From: Agrostemma githago
Taxonomy: Eukaryota > Streptophyta > Magnoliopsida > Caryophyllales > Caryophyllaceae
Length of the DNA: 64,000 nucleotides
Direction of reading: 5' to 3'
NCBI GenBank assembly: GCA_958450325.1
Contig: OY288241.1
Span: 53,206,078-53,270,077 of the forward strand
Shown here in pieces: positions 55,912-64,000 of this stretch. Position 1 is the stretch's first letter; each line of letters starts with the position of its first letter. A model generated the notes under the pieces. It did not search any database. It saw only the letters and a program-made list of their open reading frames with translations, and was not told the origin of the DNA. The position numbers were made by a program, and so were the translations under genes.

Positions 55912-58900
55912 TCAAAAAGGATCACTATCATCACCAAGGGTGGAAAGTGAAAATGGGGCAATGGCAACGTTGAATGTCCTCGATCCCGCTTTATCAATGT
56001 GTTTCATTTCAAAATCACCCTCCTGAAGTTACACAAAATACACATCATGACATTTAGCAGCCATCGGATCTATCCTCAACCAGGGAGTACAAGAAGAACA
56101 AACATTATCAAGGTGTCCACGAGGTTCTTTCGGCCCTTCCTATGAGTGACGGGATAAAGAGGTACAAATGACGTGTACAACCCTACCTACCATCCCCTAT
56201 ATACTAAGATGGAAATCAATCAAGGGGCAACAAATTAATTTCACTTTTTACACCAAAAGTCATAATAATTGAAAAATTGAAACAATTTATAAGCGATAAG
56301 TTGTCCTACTTAAATTAACAGAGGCAATACGAATTACAAAGACAACATCATTTTACAAGAACACAAATTATAGAGCAGGACGGTCTCGTACGTGTGAGAC
56401 GACTTATTTCTGTAAGAAGACCATTCATTTATTATTAGTAGTCATTTGATGTGCATTTTCAAATTATAACTTTAAATATGGTGGATTTTGTCTTAGGGCT
56501 TAATCTAAACATGCATGAATTAACGAGCTAAACAGGCATAGAGATAATCTTACCATCCTTCCACTGGAAGTACATAATGGACATGCAGAAGAATATTCAA
56601 AACCAGTCTTCGGAAGTATTACCGGCTGCTCACCAATAACTCCTATGCCCCTTTTATAGCAGAACAGCAAAACATGAAAACAGTGGAAGCAGAAAATGGA
56701 GAAGTTGGAAATTCTCAAACCACTGATGACAGAACTCACCAGACATTCTCCGTTTTTCCATTGGCATCTGTAATGATCCAATGCCGCCTCAATAATTGTA
56801 CAGGACGGTCTGAATTGTTAGTTATCCTAATCCTATATGCGAAAAAATACAGCCCTTTGGAAGGCTGACTTCGTCCTTCGATGTAGACACTCCGAACTTG
56901 AACACGGATCCCCTACAATATACGAGAAATGTAAAATTATATAATGCTATAATCCCCTTGATAATGACCTCAACTTTTCACCACACGAGTAATTAGTGAA
57001 ACGGGTAAAAGAAAGCCCACACAAGCCATTCTTCATCAACATTCCCAATAAGGAAGAAATTGTTGTCGAATGAGGCTCTTTCAGCTCACTTCAATTCAGT
57101 CCATTAAGTTAGTTCAATTTGGCCCATTAAGTTCAGTTCAATTAAACCATAGTCAATGCAAGCCCATTACGTTCATTTCAATTCAAACTCATTAAGTTTT
57201 CTGTAGAGCTCGGTTCACTTCAGCCCACTTCGGGAAAGAACAAGGCCTTAGAGTGACATCCAAAGGCTATAAATAATCATAAGTGATGAGAGACACCCAC
57301 AAATAAATAATTTATGTCAACATAAGGAAAGACGTTAATTCCTACCAAGGTGGTAGCATCACTTGAACACTTCAAAAGAGAATGTGGAGAAATCTCATTG
57401 AGTTCATCCCTATACACTGCAGCATCCTGATAAAATACTCGAAACTTAGTCACTTGTCATTACAAAGTTGACACAAAAGTGAATAATACATGGATCATAT
57501 TGCTGTTCAAATCAATGAAAGAAAGCATAGAACCATCAGTTTGTGCAAGCGGTGAACTTCAGTCATCCGAGATATTTCAGCCAACAACATACAAGTTTTT
57601 ATTCTCAAATGAGTGCACTATGCCACACATAAGAATCAAACCCCTGTTATAACGGAAGAGAAAGATAAACAAATTAAGAACGTAAAATCGAGAGTTAGAC
57701 AGATTTACGTGGTTCGTTAACAACCCGTTAGTTACATCCACAAGGGTAAGGGTATGAGAGTTTATATAATAATACTCTCAGCCTAAATAGAAACCCTAAA
57801 CAGATTAGAAAATCCTATACAATACAGAATCCTAGGTCAGATACTCAGATATTGATTAGGAAACTTTAATCAATCAGATATTAATGAGGAAACCTTCATA
57901 GTTAAACAGATTCAGGTCAGAAACAAATTCGAGATCCGAAAGGACAATTGCTAGGCACTTATTTCCTAATAATCTCCACCTTGACTTGAATTGTCTCACA
58001 ATCAGATTAAACAGATGTACCAGATACACTCCAACGAATGTCAGATGTACCAGAAAACTCCTCAATCAGACAGATGTACCAAATACACTCCAACGAATGC
58101 CAAATGTACCAAAAATACAACTCTTCTCCCCCTTCTGCCTCGGATATTGCTCAACAAAGAGCAATTAGATACTTCCAAATTGTAGCAAGTTCAAACCGTG
58201 TTGAAACTTGCTATACGGAGCCACATCATACAGAGTTTGCATCTCTCTTTCACTATCAGAGGATGCACCGGCAACAGAATCCAGCAACAAAATCAGACAG
58301 TGTAGATCCTTGAAGATAATATAAAGTCTTGCGCTAGGTTCCCTTCAGGACCACGTTTGAACCCTTGCAGACATTCATAACTCCACCTTTACCTTGAAAG
58401 TTGAAACCTTTCTTGTCTAACTGACTCAAGGATATCAGATTCTTTGTCATCAGCGGAACATGTCTAACTCCATTCAACCAGAATTTACCTATCATTTGTC
58501 CAAATCTTAATTGAGCCAATTCCAACTACTTTACAGATAGCATTACTAACCATAGAAATATTGCCCCCGTCTATCTGTTCATACGTTGGAAATCACTCCA
58601 TGCGCGGACATATATGGTAAGAAGCTCCTGAATCTAGGATCCACGAATCAGTGTGATCCGTGACCCTCTCATCAACTAGAGCATAATCATCTTCTTCCTC
58701 AGAGTCAGCATTTGCTACACCAGCGGTACCAGATTTGTTCTGTTCATTCTTTTTCTTGGAACAATCGAAATTCTAATGTCCCTTCTCTTTACAATAAATT
58801 ACAGATATCATTGGGTTGTGGACCTTTAGAAACATGAGTACTTATTCTTCCTCGATTTTCCCTGTCCCTAACCCCCACTGGCTACTAACCCCTGCAGTCT

Positions 58901-61699
58901 GATTATCTGTAATTATACCAGCCGCCTTATGGCGCGGTTCTCTAGAATGGTGGGACGATCTGCCCTCCTCTAAAGTAATGGTATCTTTACCAACAATAAA
59001 AGATTGCACAAAATTCTCATACGACAGCGGTAAAGATACTAATAGAATTAATGTGGCATCCTCATCTTTTACTTTAACATCAATATTACGCAGTTGTAAT
59101 AATATTGTGTTTAACTGATCAAGATGATCTCGAAGAGGCATACCCGCATTCTCAGAGTGAACAGACGTTGCTTCAAAAGCAATTTGTTGGTTAAAGACTT
59201 CGTCATGTATAGACTTTTATGACTTTTCCACAACCCGCCGCGGTTTCTTCCTCCGCAATTTCTCATCACACAGACACAACAAGATCGTTCAATGTGCCTT
59301 CTCCTCCGGAACGACCATCTCAGTGGTGACTGTGTTGTCTTTCTTCTTCACGAGTGGCGCCCACAATCCCTGTTGTTTAAACAACGCCCGCATCTTGATT
59401 TGCCACAGACTAAAACTATTCCTCCCATTAAATATCTCGATTTTAAAGCTTATCACCGACATCTTTCTTACAGACCAAAAGAACCTGAAGTTCTGATACC
59501 AGTTTGTTATAACGGAAGAGAAAAACAAACAAATATAGAACGTAAAATCGAGAGACAATCAGATTTACGTGGTTCACTAACAACCTGTTAGCTACATCCA
59601 CGGCCAGAAGGAGTAAATAATTTTATTAATTTGAGGAGAGGTTATAGATTTCAAACTGATATCATAATTATTAGTGTAAGGGTATGAGAGTTTATACAAT
59701 ACTCTCAACCTAAACAGAAACATTAGTAAACCCTATACAATAGAGAACCCTACATCAGATACTCAGATATTGATAAGGAAATTCTAATCAATCAGATATT
59801 AATTAGGAAATCTTTCTAATTAAACGGATTCAGGTCAGAAACCAATTCGAGATCCGTAAGGACAATTGCTAGGCACTTATTTCCTAACAACCCCCAGTTT
59901 CAACTTGAGGTGACGTAGGAGAGCTCTCACCACTTGAGCGAACTCTTGTTCTTACAACATATACAAGTGAGAAGCATAGCTTTTGTCAAGTTCAAGCAAA
60001 AGCAGTGACTAAATACACTAGCCTCGACAAAAAGTTGTGTATGTTTACATATACAGCATATAACTCAAATTCACAGCCTGTGAAATTTCACATCTGCCAA
60101 CAAAATATAGCAATGGAAAATCTTTTTTCAGCATGTTAAAGTAATCATAAGCATTAAGTTTGGATGTTATCTATCAACTCGCACGTTTACTGAAAACACG
60201 ACATACAATTTTGTTTGTGATATACTCCGTAGAAGGCTAAGCTAATGGGTAAAGGTCATACAGTCAGCACCTCTGAGTAACCTACTGCAGCAGCATTCCA
60301 ACCCTTAATTAACAGAAATAGAGAAGTACCTGAAACCTCTCCTCAGCAATAGCTTCTTTCAAAAGCCTCCTCAATCGCAAAACAGGCTCTTCTTCCTCAA
60401 ATAATCTTAAAGAATCACGTATTCTAGCAGCTTCTTTATAATCCTGCAAGTAGACATAAGATATCATTTACTTATGTTTTACAGTTCTGCTACGCTACGA
60501 GGCAAATCCTTTTAAAACAAATGATAAAGTGTAAATTCGATCCTTGGTTTTAGATGACTCATGATGAATATAGATTGACAATCGCAATGAATAACTGGAA
60601 ACTGCATTGATTTTCCTTCACATGGATTGTGTCACAACTCAAAATAGACAACCAATTCCAGACAGCAGTAAGCAGTACAATAAGTACAACCTCTGAGGAC
60701 TATGTTAGGCAAACTCATGCTAATATGTTCCCAATTTCCTGATTTCTAACGAAAAAGGCAAACCCAATTCCACATAACTAACAAAAGTTAAAACCAAACA
60801 CCACCTAATATCTCAACCCCCAAAAAGGTACCCACAGTTCAACAAACAATACAAGAAATCAATAACAACTTTTATCTCCGTTTCGCAATCCTTATTCCCA
60901 CAACTATTTTTCTCATACACATGCCAACTAGCTTAATCGGTAAAGTTGCTGTCGAACCCTTTGTAACAAACAAAAGGAGTAAAATTTTCCGATCCTAGCC
61001 AAAAGGCAATTCAAACCCACATGATGACATGAGTAACAAAAAAGGAAACAATTTAACAAGTCCTTCAATAATCTACCAAAAAAATATGATTTGTAACAAC
61101 AAATTAACAAACAAATCATACATAAATTATTAATATTAAATTAATTTTGTAGTAGTAGTAGTTACTAAGATATGGCAATTTATTCCTACTACTATTTCCT
61201 ATAATAAATAAGCCATCATTTTTCTAAGTTCTAACCCAAATACAGCAACAAATCTTTAAATAACAATCAAACAAAACAACAGATCTATCATTAATTTCAA
61301 CCAAAAAAAACGAACTTGATCAAAATTGCATCAAAAAAAAAAGGCATCCTTCCAAAAGCACACCTCAGCTTTGGCAGCCACCTCCATCTGTTGCTTAAGC
61401 ATAGCATAAGTTTGAGTCCGGTTCAGGAACCCACTTTGACCCGGACCCAAATTCGGGTTGGGGCTAGGACTCGGGCTTGGGCTTTCCCCACCAACATTCC
61501 TTGGAGAAGAAGAAGCCACAATCTTGCAATATTTGACACCAACATCTCCTCCTCCTATGGTTGAACAACACCAGTTTCTTCTGACACCCAACTCAAATTC
61601 TGAGGACCCATTAATGTTATTCCTGAAATGACATGATTTTGAAAGTGTTCCTCCAAATATATTGAAATCTGGACAAACTTTAAGGCCCAAAGATTGCAT
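55912..61699 (-). CDS. UVR and ApaG (DUF525) domain protein, probably plastid-targeted, six exons
   Basis: Exons, 5' to 3': 61699-61364, 60443-60330, 57426-57346, 56912-56740, 56650-56554, 56022-55912. All introns are GT-AG and the joined frame is open: 303 residues, stop TGA. Residues 1 to about 80 look like a transit peptide with an SPSPSPSPNP linker. About 100-163 hold two UVR-type helical repeats (MEVAAKAEDYKEAARIRDSL; a second ends AAVYRDELNEI). 178-295 is an ApaG fold (YRIRITNNSDRPVQLLRRHW, GVIGEQPVILPKTGFEYSSA, MEGDFEMKHIDKAGSRTFNV). UVR motifs mediate protein contacts in Clp adaptors; ApaG is a binding module of unknown plant role. I know this architecture from plants but cannot name the gene. 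Intron 2 (57427-60329) is swollen by a copia derivative. Confidence 0.9.
58012..58120 (-). repeat. 59-bp tandem repeat before the PPT, copy 2
   Basis: CAGATGTACCARATACACTC units begin at 58012 and 58071; the counterpart in copy 1 is at 42834-42965. Confidence 0.75.
58334..59558 (-). pseudogene. copia gag and pre-integrase remnants
   Basis: Gag N-terminus at 59450-59289 (IEIFNGRNSFSLWQIKMRAL), mid-gag at 59141-58842 (DHLDQLNTILLQLRNIDVKV, LLVSLPLSYENFVQSF) and a protease/pre-integrase piece at 58525-58334 (NGVRHVPLMTKNLISLSQLD). Frameshifts and stops separate them, and the rest of pol is deleted. Confidence 0.8.
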
Positions 61700-61931
61700 T
61701 TTTTTTTTGAAAAAAAGATATGGATTTAGTTAGATCGAAAGGAATTAATAAGGGTTGGATTAGTTTTTACTTAAGAAGGTGGAAAGTTTGTTGGTTTATT
61801 TTGTGAATGAAAAAAGGTTTGAGAAGAAAGAGGTGAAGATTATGGATTTGTGAATACGACATTTTGGAGTTTTTTGGGTATGAATCTGAAGGAGGCGCTC
61901 ATTCTCATTTACTCACCGCTCATTTCCGGAT

Positions 61932-61942
61932 TATATATATGC
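61932..61942 (-). promoter_or_regulatory. Candidate TATA box of the UVR-ApaG gene
   Basis: CATATATATAATCC on the minus strand about 235 bp upstream of ATG 61699, followed by a C/T-rich leader. Position fits a plant core promoter. Confidence 0.5.
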
Positions 61943-62415
61943 CATTTTTATATTTTTATTTTATCTCCTTCTGCTATATATGAAAATGAAAATGGTGTTT
62001 CATCTCTGTACACTATTTGCACGACTACATTCTTTCCAGTAATTAGATCATCTACGCATTGGTTTTTATCTTCTTCTTTTCATCTTACCTTCTCTTCTCA
62101 TTTCAATCCTCTACTTCATTTTTTTCCTCACCATCTTCTTATTTTTCGTTTTACAAAAAAATATCCCACATCCGTTTCATCTTCTATTTTCATTCTCTCC
62201 CCTATTTTATTATACTCCACACATTTACACATCAAATTTACCTTAACCCATTTATTTTCATACTATTATAATTTTTATTCTTAATTTACTTACATTTTTT
62301 AATATTATTGTTTCTAAAAAAATTAAAGTAAGAAATTAAAATAAAAAATACGAATGTAATCGCTTAAAGTTAAATAAACTTGTGGACATGCCATAGGTCC
62401 ACCCCGACGCGGCCA
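61943..62415. other. Upstream region of the UVR-ApaG gene
   Basis: C/T-rich 62040-62280, otherwise AT-rich; no gene. Bounded on the right by an Athila-type LTR, which leaves under 500 bp of promoter-proximal DNA. Confidence 0.5.
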
Positions 62416-64000
62416 TGATAAGTGTGTCATGTAGTGCTTATTTCTTGTGTTTGGTCCCGGTTTCTCTTGTGGAATCGCTCTTTGGAGCGGTTTCGAGGCT
62501 ACTTACGCTTCTTCTAGCTTGTTTTAGGTTCCTAAAGCCTATCTTGGAGAAATGGAACGATTCCGACTCGTTTCCAATGCATATGGAGCCAATGAAGAGA
62601 AGCGACGATGACTCGGTGGCTTAGCCTCGATCCCGAACCCTTGGGACCCATTCCCGAGCACCGAGAATCGATAAGAAGCCTAGGAAGAGCAAGTAGGGAC
62701 GTATGAGATCATATTTGAAGCCTACAAGACCCATCCCGGTCGGGAACACATCCATCACGACCGGGACGGAGTGACGAGCAAGACAGCGCCTCTGACAGCC
62801 CATCCCGGCCGGGACCATGAGCTTCCCGGTCGGGACCACCTCATCCCGATCGGGACCGACATCATCCCGACCGGGAAGAGCATAACACCGCCCGGTGTTA
62901 TGCACCATTCCGACCGGGATCATCTCCTTCCTGGCCGGGAAGGCCCCAGCTCAGCCGCGACTTCATTTTTTCACCCCCTTATTCTTGTAACCCTATATAT
63001 ACCCCCTTTTGTATTGTTTTAAGGACTTTTTCATTATCTTACATTAGACTAAACCCTAGATCTTCATCATTAGCTTAGTTTACCCTTAACCTTTCCTTAA
63101 TCTTTTGTTAATCTAGGCTTAATCTTAGTAATTACTCTCGTATTAAGGAAATTCTTGAAGACTCTTCCAAGATTGACAACCTTGGGGATTTATTTGAGTT
63201 TTCTTATTTATACAAGTTCTCATCTTTTCCATCCTTTGTTAGTTTGGTATAATTTCTCTTCTCCTTTCCTTTAATCTTTGTTTTATCATTCAAGTTTATA
63301 TCTTTATCATTAGTATTGTTCATCCTTGTTACTCTTCATCATGAATGTGATTGTTCTTGTATTGATTTCTCTAGTTTGTGCTAGTGTTAGTTTGAATATG
63401 AATGAGTAGACTTATTGTGGGGTTAGTAGGGAGATTAAGTGTTAGTTATGGGTGATTAGGGTTTGATTGTGGGTAAAGGTGGATTCTTTGTTACTAGTCA
63501 CTTGTTATGCATACCATGTGTTTGATGAATTGCTTGTTAGGGTAGAAGTGGCCATACTACTCTTGCTTGTTTCCTCCTCATTCTATGCTTGACTTATGAT
63601 TGAATTCTCTTGTTTTGAGTAGCATCTTGCATGAGTTTTTTGGTTTGTCTTTGATGTGAGAGCGCGGCCTTACCTTAGTGACTAGGTGAAACCTACACCC
63701 TCGATTTCCCAACTATCCTATTGCACTTATGAGCCCGACCTAACCTTACTCTTCCCATATTTGATTTCTCCATCATATTTGTCATAGTTCCTCTAGTTTA
63801 ATGCTTGAATTAGCCTTAGTTCATTCATTTAGTTCATGTCATCATCATCCTAGTTTGTTACTCTTCTTTCCATTATTCTAGTTTGTTTGTCCTTGTCTTT
63901 AGCCTAGTAATTGTGTTAGTAATCAATTCTTGTCAATTCTCCTCCCCTTGTATATTGTGACCTTGTGACCTAGTCTTGTGTTTAGGTAACCTTAGTCTAT
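62416..64000 (+). mobile_element. Athila-type LTR, runs off the window
   Basis: Starts TGATAAGTGTGTCATGTAG, a diverged relative of the other Athila-type LTRs (ATCGCTCYTTGGAGCGG, TATATATA at 62994). About eight TCCCGRYCGGGA palindromes lie at 62730-62940. The end is outside, so 5' LTR and solo LTR cannot be told apart. Confidence 0.85.

Larger units (their letters stand above)
57645..59889 (-). mobile_element. Short copia derivative, copy 2, in intron 2 of the UVR-ApaG gene
   Basis: LTRs 57645-57971 (with a 60-70 bp deletion) and 59505-59889 match those at 42399-43956. The perfect TSD ACCCC (57640-57644, 59890-59894) brackets it. The PBS is TGGTATCAGAAC on the minus strand near 59500. It lies in the same transcriptional direction as the host gene, so its LTR could supply an early polyadenylation site. 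More of gag remains than in copy 1, but no RT. Confidence 0.92.

Noticed and set aside
60921..61020. tRNA-like stretch (CTAGCTTAATCGGTAAAGTT) in intron 1 of the UVR-ApaG gene
   Set aside because: Only an A-box-like part is seen; the B box is too degenerate to call a SINE or tRNA.
61850..62284. 144-codon plus-strand frame upstream of the UVR-ApaG gene
   Set aside because: C/T-rich promoter DNA with Phe/Ser/Leu low complexity; no homology and opposite to the gene.

Overview
The window is transposon-packed nuclear DNA from a flowering plant. The evidence is plant Ty3/gypsy (Tat-type and Athila-type) and Ty1/copia retrotransposons, a CACTA DNA transposon, Helitron ends, hAT- and Stowaway-like MITEs, GT-AG introns, and one ordinary nuclear gene for a probably chloroplast-targeted protein. 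Frequent TACTCCGTA-like motifs and the element types lean towards Caryophyllales, but only weakly. There are no bacterial genes, rRNA genes or CRISPR arrays.

Layout. 1-2853 is the 3' end of an Athila-type retrotransposon (internal tail and 3' LTR). 3391-4410 is a truncated copia remnant on the minus strand. From about 5084 to 45025 lies a nested stack. Its outer layer looks like a Helitron (5' TC end at 5084, 3' hairpin and CTAG at 45025) carrying exon fragments that resemble plant NADPH oxidase (RBOH) and SIN3-like genes plus an unrecognised exon. It was then invaded by a CACTA transposon (8353-31253, TSD CAT), an Athila-type retrotransposon (32412-41971, TSD ACGAT, inserted inside the SIN3-like exon), a short copia derivative (42399-43956) and MITEs. 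The CACTA element itself holds a 15.4-kb Tat-lineage retrotransposon (15406-30832) and, inside its tnp2-type transposase gene, a hAT-type MITE (12638-13372, 8-bp TSD) that holds a further hairpin element.

47179-51805 is a complete copia element with LTRs that look identical and one open 1355-codon gag-pol: the youngest and only plausibly autonomous element here. 52402-55421 holds a small LTR element without coding capacity, a probable LINE tail, a Helitron 3' end and a Stowaway-like MITE.

55912-61699 (minus strand) is the only intact host gene I can support: six exons joined by GT-AG introns give an uninterrupted 303-residue protein with a likely plastid transit peptide, two UVR-like helical repeats and a C-terminal ApaG (DUF525) domain. 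A 2.2-kb copia derivative with a perfect 5-bp TSD sits in its second intron. The window ends inside another Athila-type LTR (62416-64000).

All transposon genes except the copia gag-pol are broken by stops and frameshifts. The strongest unusual signals are: arrays of self-complementary 12-14-mers of unrelated sequence in the Tat LTRs, the Athila LTRs and the CACTA ends; an antisense, intron-containing plant-mobile-domain gene inside the Tat element; an Athila element that keeps gag-protease but has no reverse transcriptase; and the buried Helitron with gene fragments.
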